Below are positions 30,089 through 38,567 of a stretch of 64,000 nt of DNA, piece after piece. The position numbers and the translations under genes are program-made. The notes under the pieces were generated by a model. The model had not been told where the DNA came from. It saw nothing but the letters and a program-made list of their open reading frames with translations, and ran no database searches. Origin of the DNA: an uncultured Planctomycetia bacterium (GTDB lineage Bacteria > Planctomycetota > Phycisphaerae > Phycisphaerales > SM1A02); the NCBI GenBank assembly GCA_937871505.1, contig CALMPF010000026.1, positions 1-64,000 of the forward strand, in the 5' to 3' direction. Each line of letters starts with the position of its first letter. Position 1 is the stretch's first letter.

Positions 30089-30166
30089 GTCGATCACCGA
30101 AGTCGACCGCGGAAGCCGATCACGAAGGCCCGTCGCGGAAGCCGGTGACGGAGGCCGGTGACCGAA
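30089..30166. repeat. 26-bp tandem repeat, three copies
   Basis: Three diverged units begin at 30089, 30115 and 30141, each ending in CGGAA or CCGAA and starting G(T/C)CG. They fill the spacer between the two topoisomerase VI genes. Confidence 0.65.
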
Positions 30167-30230
30167 GTTGGCCGCAGACCCGTCGAGCTGCGCCGAGGCA
30201 GCACACGCAGAATCAGGACAGGACCCGCCG

Positions 30231-31403
30231 ATGGCCAGGAAGCGAACCGCACCCACATCGTCCACTCCCGCGCCAGCAGCCGGCTCCGGCGGCGCGCGCT
30301 CCGGGGCCCGCGCCACGGACGCGGCGACGCAGAAGAAGATCGCGTCGCTCGCCGCGGCCGTCGAGAAGGTCTCGCTCGCGGAGAAGGACCCCTACGTGGA
30401 CATTCCCGTCCGCGCCCTCTCGAACACGAAGTGGAACAAGTCGCGGCGGATCCTCCAGATGGGGGAGAGCCAGCAGCGGCGCAACCTCTTCAATCTCGGG
30501 CAGGCGCGGAAGTTCATGCAGACGCTCCTGATCTCGAACGGCTGCCGCGAACTGATCGACCAGGGCAAGACGACCTCGCTGCGAGGGATGTTCTACAAGT
30601 CGCTGCACACGATCTCGGGAACGAAGGAGAAGACCTTCGCCGACCAGGACGAGTCGGACCCGATCATCGAGGATCTCGAGGTCGCCCTCGGCGCGCTCCG
30701 CGAGGAGCTGCACCTCTTCGCCAAGGAGGCCGGGAAGGTCGTCGGGAACCTCACGATCATCGACAGCGGCGACGAGATCGACCTGCGGCGCATGGGCACG
30801 GGGGGGTATGCGATCCCGTCCATCGTCGAGCCGAGCGTGATCCGCTTCGGCAAGTGCGACGCGAAGTTCGTCCTCCATGTCGAGAAGGGCACCGTCTGGG
30901 CGCGCTTCAACGAGGACCGGTTCTGGCAGAAGCACAACTGCATCCTGACCGAGGGCGGTGGCCAGCCGCCGCGGGGCGTGCGCCGGCTGCTGCGGCGGCT
31001 CCACGACGAGCTGGGACTGCCGATCTATTGCCTGCTCGACTGCGATCCGTGGGGGCACTACATCTACTCGGTCATCAAGCAGGGCTCGATCTCGCTCGCC
31101 TTCGAGAGCGAGCGGATGGCCGTGCCCGATGCGAAGTTCATCGGCATCCGTGCGGGAGACTACCGGCGCTACGACCTCTCCGACGATGTGGAGATCGCCC
31201 TCAACGACCGCGATGTCGCCCGGGCGAAGCAGATCGCGGCGTATCCCTGGTTCAAGGACCGGCGCGACTGGCAGAAGGAGATCGACCAGATGCTGCGCAA
31301 CGGCTTCAAGATGGAGGTCGAGTCGCTCATCACCAAGGGGATCTCCTTCGTCACCGAGGAGTACGTTCCGCAGAAGCTCGCGGCGAAGGACTGGCTCGAC
31401 TGA
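30231..31403 (+). CDS. top6A: DNA topoisomerase VI subunit A (Spo11-like)
   Basis: The product is 390 residues, the usual size of the DNA-cleaving subunit. The active-site tyrosine lies in TSLRGMFYKSLHTI, matching the (L/V)R(D/G)(I/M)FY motif of Spo11/Top6A. The Toprim metal site is formed by the Glu in ILTEGGGQP and the DxD in LLDCDPWGHYIY. The first 35 residues are a low-complexity Ala/Ser/Pro stretch. The ATG at 30231 is preferred, with AGGACAGGA upstream; a TTG at 30168 would add 21 residues that overlap the 26-bp repeat. Subunit B lies 166 bp upstream, so the heterotetramer can be made from this locus alone. Confidence 0.95.
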   Translation: MARKRTAPTSSTPAPAAGSGGARSGARATDAATQKKIASLAAAVEKVSLAEKDPYVDIPVRALSNTKWNKSRRILQMGESQQRRNLFNLGQARKFMQTLLISNGCRELIDQGKTTSLRGMFYKSLHTISGTKEKTFADQDESDPIIEDLEVALGALREELHLFAKEAGKVVGNLTIIDSGDEIDLRRMGTGGYAIPSIVEPSVIRFGKCDAKFVLHVEKGTVWARFNEDRFWQKHNCILTEGGGQPPRGVRRLLRRLHDELGLPIYCLLDCDPWGHYIYSVIKQGSISLAFESERMAVPDAKFIGIRAGDYRRYDLSDDVEIALNDRDVARAKQIAAYPWFKDRRDWQKEIDQMLRNGFKMEVESLITKGISFVTEEYVPQKLAAKDWLD

Positions 31404-31734
31404 GGCTGCCGAGGCGAGCGTCCGTCGCCGCGGCATGGGAAGCGCCGGTCCGTCGCGTGGGCGCTCCCCTGCCGTTCGGGCTTCACACTCCAGCGCCCCT
31501 TGGGTCCGTCGCGAGGCGGTTGGAAGCGGATGTTCTGCAAGGAGAAGCGAAGCAGATGGGGCGCCGGTGGCCCCGCTGCGGGCCATCAAGCGCCAGATGC
31601 GAGCTTCGACGCAGCAGAACGCCGCTTCCGGGCGCCGCAGCAGGAGGCAAGGGGCGCTGGAGTGTGAGGGCGCTGACGACATCGGCCCACCGCGCCGGTC
31701 GACGTGCGCTTCCGATCCGCGGTGCGCGAGAGCG
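31404..31734. other. Convergent gap with the second inverted-repeat element
   Basis: The gap lies between the top6A stop and the stop of the exported protein on the other strand. Apart from the element at 31483-31667 nothing is recognised. Confidence 0.6.
31483..31667. repeat. Inverted-repeat (MITE-like) element, copy B
   Basis: This 185-bp segment has perfect 20-bp terminal inverted repeats (TCACACTCCAGCGCCCCTTG at 31483-31502, its complement at 31648-31667). Inner arms GGAAGCGGATGTTCTGC and GCAGAACGCCGCTTCC pair with one mismatch plus a bulge, and a GC-rich centre (GGCGCC...GCGCC) can close the fold. No coding frame or obvious target-site duplication is seen. It has the same orientation as copy A at 7748-7926. 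Confidence 0.88.
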
Positions 31735-33498
31735 CTACGGCACCAGCGGAACCGCCATCGGCTGCCCCGGATCGCACGGCGCGGACATGGGTGCGTAGAC
31801 CGTGATCTCCATCTTCGGATCGCGGATGACGGCGGTCACGAGGCTGCTGGGCACCGAGGGCAGGGTGGCGGCGGCGGCCTTGATGGCTGCATAGGTCTGA
31901 GTCCGGACCCAGAACGAGCAGCCGGGGACCATCGCGCTTGTTGCTGCGCCGGCAGGTGTGGACGAGGTGCCCCGACCCAGCAGCATGGTCTGGGTGAAGC
32001 CGCCGACGATCGGCACCTGAAGTGCAGGGGTCACCGCGATGTTGTGGTGGAGCTGATGCGCAGTGGCGATGGCCGCAGGCTGCGGCGGGAACTTGACCGA
32101 CATCATCGCGCTCAGCTCGGCTGCGCCGAGATCGCTCAGCGTGGACTGAAGCGTGAACCGGACGGCGCCCGAGACATACACAGGATCTTCGCACGGGCAC
32201 TCGCAGTCGCCGAAGCGCATCACCTGGAAGTCGCAGCCGTTGCTCTGCGGCGGGCACTCGATCCACGGCGTGGCGAACGGCGGGGCCCCCGGGGTCGACT
32301 TGAGCTGGACGATGGACGACCCCGTGACGGCCATGGGGTAGGCCCCGAGCACCGCGTTCCAGCTGGTCGTATGCTGCATTCCCGGGACTCCGGCTGGAAC
32401 GACGAACTCACCGTTCTCCGAGCAGTTGTCGACACCGGGCGTCGGCGGAGAGGAGGGCGCCGCGCAGCCGGGCGCCGGCGTCATCTCCCAGCGGCACTCC
32501 TGCCCGGGTCGCCGCTCGGGAGGGTCCGGCTGCCAGAGGCACGGATCGGGAGACGTGAGGGCCTGGATCGTCTCGAAGTCGAGCGCGCGCTGATCGACCG
32601 TCTCCGTGATGAGGGCGAAGGGTGCGCGCGCGTCGCCGGTCTCGGCCAGGCCGCGGATCCGCACCGGGACAGCTCCCGTGCGCGCGAGAATCGGCAGGAG
32701 CTGGCTCGGCGGAATCGCCGCCCACTCCGTCACCACGATGAACGGACAGTCGCCGTCGCCGCGGAGCGCGCGGCGTCCGCCGAGCGCGGCGAGGTCGTAC
32801 TCGAGACCGTCCTGAACGACCAGAGCCGGGGCGAGGCTGACCGTCGCGACACCCTCCTCGAAGATGTCGATGAAGGTGTAGTCGAGGCGGACGTTCCCCA
32901 GCGCCGTCACGCTCGAGAGCGGATCGGGAAAGAGGGCGACCGAAAGCCGCGCCTGGCCGGCGCCGTCGAGCTCCACGTCGACGAGCTGGGCTTCGAGAAG
33001 CAGGCTGGCCCACACCATTCCGCGAACGGAGAAGACCCGCTCGACCGTGGACCCGTCGATCGTGCTGGTGCCGACGACCCTGAAGCCGTTCGGGCCGCGC
33101 TCGACCACCGCGGGAGCGACCTCGATGACCGGTTGGTCGGTCGCCTCCGGCGGAAGGCCGTAGGGATCGAGGCGGGTGATCCAGAGGTCATCGACGTCGC
33201 GGACCGTGATCAGGTCCATGGCCCGTGTTCCGGGCGGCGCGACCATGCCTCCCGCACGCAGTCGCCCGAAGGGCTCGTTGACGACGATCTCTCCCCCGGG
33301 TGCGCCGCTCGTCGCGAGCAGCGCCGCAGCCAGCGAGATGAACGCGAGCGAAGGCGCTCCCCGGTGCGGCGAACTCAGGGCCTTGAGTCCGTTCGCTTCG
33401 ATGACCCCACCCGATGCCCCACCTGATGCCACACCCGATGCCACCCGTGATACCAGACGCGATGCCCAGTGCGTTGCGAGACGATGCTGACCGTGCAT
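31735..33498 (-). CDS. Exported protein of unknown function
   Basis: The product is 587 residues. The first 60 residues include a repeated ASG-rich stretch encoded by a 12-bp tandem repeat, then a signal core (SLAFISLAAALLATSGA). The mature part has no recognised domain; it contains cysteine clusters (CDFQVMRFGDCECPCEDP; CLWQPDPPERRPGQEC) and a C-terminal half suggestive of beta structure. Unlike most large exported proteins here it has no dockerin-like ending. GGGGAG eight bases before the ATG supports the start. TAGCAT at 33634-33629 on the minus strand is a -10 candidate, with a leader of about 125 nt. Confidence 0.72.
   Translation of the reverse strand: MHGQHRLATHWASRLVSRVASGVASGGASGGVIEANGLKALSSPHRGAPSLAFISLAAALLATSGAPGGEIVVNEPFGRLRAGGMVAPPGTRAMDLITVRDVDDLWITRLDPYGLPPEATDQPVIEVAPAVVERGPNGFRVVGTSTIDGSTVERVFSVRGMVWASLLLEAQLVDVELDGAGQARLSVALFPDPLSSVTALGNVRLDYTFIDIFEEGVATVSLAPALVVQDGLEYDLAALGGRRALRGDGDCPFIVVTEWAAIPPSQLLPILARTGAVPVRIRGLAETGDARAPFALITETVDQRALDFETIQALTSPDPCLWQPDPPERRPGQECRWEMTPAPGCAAPSSPPTPGVDNCSENGEFVVPAGVPGMQHTTSWNAVLGAYPMAVTGSSIVQLKSTPGAPPFATPWIECPPQSNGCDFQVMRFGDCECPCEDPVYVSGAVRFTLQSTLSDLGAAELSAMMSVKFPPQPAAIATAHQLHHNIAVTPALQVPIVGGFTQTMLLGRGTSSTPAGAATSAMVPGCSFWVRTQTYAAIKAAAATLPSVPSSLVTAVIRDPKMEITVYAPMSAPCDPGQPMAVPLVP
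33408..33467. repeat. 12-bp tandem repeat, five copies, inside the signal region
   Basis: Units such as CACCTGATGCCA start at 33408, 33420, 33432, 33444 and 33456. On the coding (minus) strand they encode the repeated A/V-S-G run of the N-terminus. They share CCTGATGCC with the 12-bp array at 54061-54204. Confidence 0.8.
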
Positions 33499-33891
33499 GG
33501 CACGTACTCCCCTGATGGAAGGTGCGAACGAGGCCGCATCGACGGTGCGATGCGGTCCGGTCCTCTCCCGCGAGGCGAACCCGCCTCACGAGCAGTGACG
33601 CCGCACGCCGCGGCGCCGGACGATCAGGATGCTACTTGTGGTTTTCCGACTCTCGCCAGAATGTGACAAACGGTGATGCAGTTGCACCTTTGCGAGAGGA
33701 CGACACGCAGGCGGCGGGCCGAGGAGCGCTCCGAGAATCGCCGGAGCGGGCGCTGTGTCGAGCGGAGGCGCCATCAGTCTCGCGGATGAAGGCGGGCCTC
33801 GGAAGTCAACGCGCACTCGCCACCTGCCGCAGGCTGCCAGCAGCCGCCCTCTCCCGACGCCGGCGATGCGGCATCCGGTCACCGCCGCCGC
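33499..33891. other. Upstream region of the exported protein
   Basis: No gene is seen. A stretch around 33629-33690 is AT-richer than the surroundings and contains the TAGCAT box named for the gene at 31735-33498. Confidence 0.4.
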
Positions 33892-34794
33892 TCACTGCGC
33901 TCGCGGCAGCGCGATCACGAAGTCGCTGCCGTCGCCGGGGCGCGAGTGGGCGACGAGGCGACCACCATGCTCCTCGACGATGCGCCGCGCCGTCGGCAGG
34001 CCGAGTCCGGTGCCGCCCGGCTTGGTCGAGACGTACGGACGGAAGACCTCGTCGATCCGATCGGGCTCGATCCCCGGTCCGGTGTCGATGACATGGATGC
34101 GGGCCTCGCGATCATCGCCCTCCACGCGGAGGATCAGCTCGCCGCGGCGCGGGAGCGAACCGAGCGACGCCGTCGCGCGAGCCTCGGCGCCGCCCGCAGG
34201 ACCGCCGCCGCGCGGCGGTCCTGTCATCGCCTGGATCGCGTTGAGCATGAGGTTGAGCAGCGCCTGCTTGAGCAGATCGCGGTCGACCGAGGCGATGATC
34301 TCCGTCGGCGGCGTCTCGACGCGGAGAAGAACGCCCGACTGCTGACACTGCGGCGCAAGGAAGTCCGCAAGCTCGTCGACGACCTCGAAGAGGGCGCAGG
34401 GCTGGCGGTCGAGCTGAAAGCGCCCCGCGTAGCGGAGGAAGTCGGTCAGGATGTCGCGGAGCCGATCCGCCTCGCGGCGAATCGCGGCGGTCCTGCGGAC
34501 GAGCCGATCGCGGCGCTCCGGCTCGAGGTCGCTCTCGATGAGCTCCTCTGCCATGAGCTGGGCGTTGAGCCCGAGCGTCGAGAGCGGGTTCTTGATCTCA
34601 TGCGCGAGTCCCCCGGTCATCGAGCCGAGTTCGGCAAGACGCTCTGCGTCGCGGGCGCGGCGCTCGGCATCCCGGGCGCGGGCTTCGACGCGCTGCTGAA
34701 ACGAACGCGCTGCCGGGAGCAGCGCCAGCGCCACCAGGAAGGCGGCGGCGACGGCGCCTGCGCAGAACCAGTACCACTCCGCTCCCGCTGGCAC
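33892..34794 (-). CDS. Membrane-bound sensor histidine kinase
   Basis: The product is 300 residues. One transmembrane helix (residues about 8-28) leads into a coiled linker. The dimerisation/phosphoacceptor box GGLAHEIKNPLSTLG has the phosphorylated His at residue 65. The ATPase domain shows the N box (LLNLMLNAIQAM), G1 (DTGPGIEPDRIDEVF) and G2 (GGTGLGLPTARRIVEEHGG). With almost no periplasmic part, it probably senses a membrane or cytoplasmic signal, as in NtrB-like kinases. No response regulator lies next to it, so it is an orphan in this window. GTG at 34794 has TAGACT six bases upstream and no ribosome site. Confidence 0.92.
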   Translation of the reverse strand: MPAGAEWYWFCAGAVAAAFLVALALLPAARSFQQRVEARARDAERRARDAERLAELGSMTGGLAHEIKNPLSTLGLNAQLMAEELIESDLEPERRDRLVRRTAAIRREADRLRDILTDFLRYAGRFQLDRQPCALFEVVDELADFLAPQCQQSGVLLRVETPPTEIIASVDRDLLKQALLNLMLNAIQAMTGPPRGGGPAGGAEARATASLGSLPRRGELILRVEGDDREARIHVIDTGPGIEPDRIDEVFRPYVSTKPGGTGLGLPTARRIVEEHGGRLVAHSRPGDGSDFVIALPRAQ

Positions 34795-34800
34795 GCGGCG

Positions 34801-34806
34801 AGTCTA
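34801..34806 (-). promoter_or_regulatory. TANNNT box, leaderless start (histidine kinase)
   Basis: On the minus strand TAGACT is followed by CGCCGC and the GTG at 34794, the same arrangement as at 7942 and 59740. Confidence 0.6.
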
Positions 34807-34850
34807 CCCGCCGCGGCCGACTCCGCCGTCGGCTCTCGGGCGCCGCTGCG

Positions 34851-34882
34851 CCTTCCCGAGGCCACGAGTGGCCTCGGGAAGG
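34851..34882 (-). terminator. Perfect 14-bp hairpin after the cold-shock gene
   Basis: CCTTCCCGAGGCCA and TGGCCTCGGGAAGG pair perfectly around a four-base loop. It lies 34 bp after the stop of the cold-shock gene (minus) and before the kinase promoter. No T-run is present. Confidence 0.65.
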
Positions 34883-34916
34883 TTCGCTTCGAGTTCGAGT
34901 CTTCAGCCTCCGGGCG

Positions 34917-35153
34917 CTATGACGCTTCGACCACGGCGCGGACGGTGCTCACGCACCATCCCTTGTCGCCCAGCGCGGCGGAGTAGCGCACGCGCTCGCC
35001 GTCGCGAAGGGTGCGAAACCCGTCGGATTGAATCTTGCTGTAGTGAACGAAGATGTCCTGTCCCTCGGGGCCGAGGACGAAGCCGTAGCCCTTGCGCGGA
35101 TCGAACCACTTCACGACACCTTCCACGTCGACGACTGCAAGTTGACTGTTCAC
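34917..35153 (-). CDS. Cold-shock-domain protein
   Basis: The product is 78 residues, slightly longer than classic CspA. It is a single OB-fold RNA-binding domain with RNP1 (KGYGFVLG) and RNP2 (DIFVHYS) and the expected KWFDPRKGYGF start of the domain. It binds single-stranded RNA or DNA and may act as an RNA chaperone. GTG at 35153 has GGGAGAG upstream. It follows the pnp gene on the same strand but is separated by 470 bp with a strong hairpin, so it is probably transcribed alone. The C-terminus (STVRAVVEAS) differs from the canonical PQAANV ending. Confidence 0.93.
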   Translation of the reverse strand: MNSQLAVVDVEGVVKWFDPRKGYGFVLGPEGQDIFVHYSKIQSDGFRTLRDGERVRYSAALGDKGWCVSTVRAVVEAS

Positions 35154-35623
35154 ACGAACTCTCCCAAGCCACGCGTTCCCACCAACCGTCGTTTCGGCCC
35201 CCCGGCCGAATCCGACTGCTGCATTGTGACGTCGATGGGCCTCGAAGGGAAGGGCGACCGCCGAGATTCGCTCGGCGCGGCGCGCGCGCGGAGACGCGAT
35301 GACCTCGAGCGCTCGCCCGCTCGCGGCGATCGGTCGACGGCAGGTCGTCGCGGTGCCCGGAGCGCGGCCGAATTCGCGTGAGGGTGCTCGCCTCGGCGGA
35401 GAAGCACCGCGAGAGTCGGCTTGAGTTCCGGTGCCGACGCCGCAGAAACCGCGAAGCAGGACGCGGCGATCTCCCGGTATCCGGGGAGATCGCCGCGTCG
35501 GTTCATCACTGGATCCGGGGACGCCCGCGCGCTCCTCGCGCGGCGCGGTTTCCGGTCGAGCGTTGGTCGGACGCCAACCGGGATCCGATCAGCCGCCCGC
35601 GCCGGCCGCGTCCGACATCCCCG
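35154..35623. other. Leader of the cold-shock gene and pnp terminator region
   Basis: No gene is supported. The gap contains the long hairpin at 35461-35498. The 300 bases before the cold-shock gene would fit a long leader, as is common for cold-shock mRNAs, but no specific structure is claimed. Confidence 0.45.
35461..35498 (-). terminator. 15-bp perfect hairpin after pnp
   Basis: ACGCGGCGATCTCCC and GGGAGATCGCCGCGT are complementary around an eight-base loop. The structure lies about 125 bp after the pnp stop. There is no T-run. Confidence 0.65.
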
Positions 35624-37915
35624 TCAATGCTCGCCGCTCGGTCGGCCTTCTCGACGGTGACCTCGATCACCGCCGCCGCCTCGGCGACCACCGCGGTCGC
35701 CGCCGCGCCCGCCCCGATCGCCTCTGTCGCCGCGCTCACCCTGCTCGGCCGACCGCTCTTCCTCGCTTCCGGGAGGCGGCGGATCGAGCAGCGCCTTGCG
35801 CGAGAGCTTGATCCGTCCGTTCTCGTCGATGTTGATCACCTTGACCTTCACCGTGTCGCCGAGCTTGATGACGTCGCCGACCGTCTTGACGTAACCGTGC
35901 GCGAGCTCCGAGATGTGGCACATGCCGTCGGTGCCGGGACCGAGCTCGATGAAGGCTCCGAAGTCCTTGATCGAGACGACCTTCCCCTCGTAGATGGCGC
36001 CGAGCTTGATCTCCGCGCCGAGGGACTCGACCTCCTGGCGGGCGCGCTCGCCCATCTCGCGGTCGGCGCAGGCGATGTAGACCGTGCCGTCTTCCTCGAC
36101 GTCGATCTGCGCGCCCGTGCGCTCCTGGATGCCGCGGATGGTCTTGCCGCCGGGACCGATCAGCTTGCCGATCTTCTCCGGGTCGATGTGGACCACCGTG
36201 ATGATCGGGGCGTAACGGCTCAGCTCGGTGCGCGGCGCCGGGAGCACCTTCTCCATCTCGTCGATCAGGAAGAGCCGACCCTCGCGCGCCTGGCCGAGAA
36301 TCGACTCGATCTCCTCGACCGAGAGGCCGCGGGCCTTGAGGTCGAGCTGGATGCCCGTGATGCCGGCGCGGGTGCCGGAGACCTTGAAGTCCATCTCGCC
36401 GAAGAAGTCCTCCTCGCCGATGATGTCGGTGACGTGGCTCACCTTCCCCGCGGCGCTGGTGAAGCGGCCGACGGAGATGCCGGCGCAGGTCGCCTTGATC
36501 GGCACGCCGGCGTCCATCAGCGCGAGGCAGCCGCCGCAGACCGACGCCATCGAGGAGGAGCCGTTGCTCTCGGTGATGTCGCTGATGATGCGGACGGTGT
36601 ACGGGAACTCCTCGGTGCCGGGGAGGATGCCCAGGAGGGAACGCTCCGCGAGGGCGCCGTGGCCGATCTCGCGCCGTCCCGGGCCGGCGATGCGCCCCGC
36701 CTCGCCGGTGCACATCGGCGGGAAGTAGTAGTGCAGGTAGAACTTCTTCGCGTACTCCGGCAGCAGTCCGTCCACGATCTGCTCGTCCTTCACGGTGCCG
36801 AGCGTGCAGGAGACCATCGACTGCGTCTCGCCGCGCTGGAAGAAGGCCGAGCCGTGGGTTCGCGGGAAGATCCCGACCGTCATGTCAAGCGGCCGGATCT
36901 CGCGCAGCCCGCGACCGTCGGCGCGGATGCCGTGCTCGGCGACGAGCATGTGGGTGATCTTCTTCTCGAGGGTCCGGAAGGCCTCCTTCGCCTCTCTGGC
37001 GCGCTTCTCGGCGGCGAGGTGCTCCCCGTAGGGAAGACCCGCCGGAATCGCGAAGTTCTCCGCGAGGACGCGGTCGCGCACGGCGTCGACGGCGGCGCCG
37101 CGATCTGCCTTGCCCTTGATCTTCCGCGCCTCGATCAGGTCCCGCTCGGCGACCTTCTTCACCAGCGCGATCACCTCGTCGGAGGGCTTCGAGAGCTCGC
37201 CGAGCCGGCGCTCCGGAGCGCCGCACTTCTCGCGGAGCTCGCGCATCATCGCGAGGATCGGCTTGATCCCGTGGTCGTATCCGAAGCGCAGCGCGGCGAT
37301 CATCGACGCCTCGTCGATCTCCGCGGCGCCGACCTCGATCATGTTGATCCCGTCGTCGTGTCCTGCCACGACGAGGTCGAGATCGGAGAACTCGAGCTGC
37401 GCCTGGGTCGGGTTGATGACGAAGCTCGGCCCGTCGTCGGTCAGGATGCGGGCGACTCGGACGGTCGCGAGCGGGCCCTGGAAAGGCGCATCGGTGAGGT
37501 GCAGCGCGGCGGCCGCTCCGACGCAGGCGAGGACGTCGGTGTCGTTCTGGCCGTCATGGCTCATCACGAAGGCCTGGATCTGCACCTCGTCGATGAACCC
37601 GTCGGGAAAGAGCGGGCGGATGGGACGGTCCATCATCCGCATCGTGAGGATCTCCTTCTCCGACGGCGCCCCCTCGCGCTTGCGGAACCCGCCGGGATAC
37701 CGCCCGGCCGCCGCCATGCGCTCGCGGTAGTCGCACTGGAGCGGGAAGAAATCGAGACCTGGGCGCGGGTTCGCGCGGACGGCCGTGCAGAGCACGGCGG
37801 AGTCGGCGTACGAGACGAGGACCGAGCCCGAAGCGAGCTTGGCGATCCGGCCGGTCTCGAGACGAAGGGTGCGACCGCCGACCTCTCGCTCGACGACCGT
37901 GGGACGAACTGGCAT
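35624..37915 (-). CDS. pnp: Polyribonucleotide nucleotidyltransferase
   Basis: The product is 763 residues. PNPase is a trimeric 3'-to-5' phosphorolytic exoribonuclease and a part of the RNA degradosome. Two RNase PH domains are present, the second with the active-site region FFGEMDFKVSGT. A KH domain (KIGKLIGPGGKTIRGIQ) and an S1 domain (GKVVSIKDFGAFIELGPGTD) follow. The C-terminus adds a tail of about 50 residues rich in Arg, Gly and Asp. The ATG at 37915 has AAAGG eight bases upstream and starts the conserved N-terminal domain; a longer frame exists but is basic and unlike protein. It lies downstream of rpsO, the standard order. Confidence 0.97.
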   Translation of the reverse strand: MPVRPTVVEREVGGRTLRLETGRIAKLASGSVLVSYADSAVLCTAVRANPRPGLDFFPLQCDYRERMAAAGRYPGGFRKREGAPSEKEILTMRMMDRPIRPLFPDGFIDEVQIQAFVMSHDGQNDTDVLACVGAAAALHLTDAPFQGPLATVRVARILTDDGPSFVINPTQAQLEFSDLDLVVAGHDDGINMIEVGAAEIDEASMIAALRFGYDHGIKPILAMMRELREKCGAPERRLGELSKPSDEVIALVKKVAERDLIEARKIKGKADRGAAVDAVRDRVLAENFAIPAGLPYGEHLAAEKRAREAKEAFRTLEKKITHMLVAEHGIRADGRGLREIRPLDMTVGIFPRTHGSAFFQRGETQSMVSCTLGTVKDEQIVDGLLPEYAKKFYLHYYFPPMCTGEAGRIAGPGRREIGHGALAERSLLGILPGTEEFPYTVRIISDITESNGSSSMASVCGGCLALMDAGVPIKATCAGISVGRFTSAAGKVSHVTDIIGEEDFFGEMDFKVSGTRAGITGIQLDLKARGLSVEEIESILGQAREGRLFLIDEMEKVLPAPRTELSRYAPIITVVHIDPEKIGKLIGPGGKTIRGIQERTGAQIDVEEDGTVYIACADREMGERARQEVESLGAEIKLGAIYEGKVVSIKDFGAFIELGPGTDGMCHISELAHGYVKTVGDVIKLGDTVKVKVINIDENGRIKLSRKALLDPPPPGSEEERSAEQGERGDRGDRGGRGGDRGGRRGGGGDRGHRREGRPSGEH

Positions 37916-38297
37916 GAAACTGGCCTTTCGGAAGGAGACCGCGACGCCGTCTCCGTTCCGGAGGCCCGCGTCGCGATCGACGAAGGGCGCCGGGGGGTGG
38001 CGAAGCGGACGCGGAGTGTGCCGCCCGTGCGGCGCCGTCGAAGGCGCCGAGGATGGCGAGGTGCGCCGCTGCGCGGTTGCCAGGCGCCCTGAAGGGCGCG
38101 AGCTGGCAGCGACGCTGCGGCGCGGAAAGGCCCGCGCGAAGCGAAACCGCCCTCGCAGCCGCAGTTCGTCCGAAGAGGCAGAAGACGGCGGACAGTCGTC
38201 CGCAGGTCGGGCGCGCCACGCCGTGGGAGCGCGACGCGAGCCTGCGCGAGTGTCGATCGTCCACTGCCGCCCGGGCTCGCGGCGGCGAGGCACAGCG
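37916..38297. other. rpsO-pnp intergenic region (382 bp)
   Basis: No gene is seen. Two hairpins can be drawn: one directly before the pnp start (37929-37960) and one at 38080-38106 (CCAGGCGCCCT...AGGGCGC...CTGG). In other bacteria this interval carries the RNase III/PNPase autoregulation site. Confidence 0.5.
37929..37960 (-). promoter_or_regulatory. Hairpin in the pnp leader
   Basis: GGAGAC and GTCTCC form a six-base perfect stem around a nine-base loop, extended by CGGAA/TTCCG. It ends 14 bases before the pnp ATG, beside the ribosome site, so folding could affect initiation. Confidence 0.4.
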
Positions 38298-38567
38298 TCA
38301 CTTGCGCAGGCCGAGACGCTTGATGAGGCCGAGATAGCGCTCGCGCTCGCTTGCGGCGAGATACCGGAGCAGTCGATTGCGCTTTCCGACCATGAGCAGC
38401 AGGCCGCGCCGCGAGGCGTGGTCCTTGGGATTGTTGCGGAAGTGGTCTTGGAGACCGCCGATGCGCTCGGTCAGAAGCGCGATCTGCACCTCCGGCGAAC
38501 CGCTGTCGGTGCCGTGACGGCCGTAGCCGCCGATCACCTCGCGCTTCTTTGTGATGGAAATCGTCAT
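38298..38567 (-). CDS. rpsO: 30S ribosomal protein S15
   Basis: The product is 89 residues, the exact family length. It is a primary 16S rRNA binder in the central domain. The typical sequence is present: [16 protein letters not shown]-type stretch (here [18 protein letters not shown]), [12 protein letters not shown] and RLLRYL. A strong hairpin occupies the leader. It is followed by pnp. Confidence 0.98.
   Translation of the reverse strand: MTISITKKREVIGGYGRHGTDSGSPEVQIALLTERIGGLQDHFRNNPKDHASRRGLLLMVGKRNRLLRYLAASERERYLGLIKRLGLRK

Noticed and set aside
35378-38092. 904-codon plus-strand frame opposite pnp
   Set aside because: It is antisense to a clearly identified PNPase and has no family motif.
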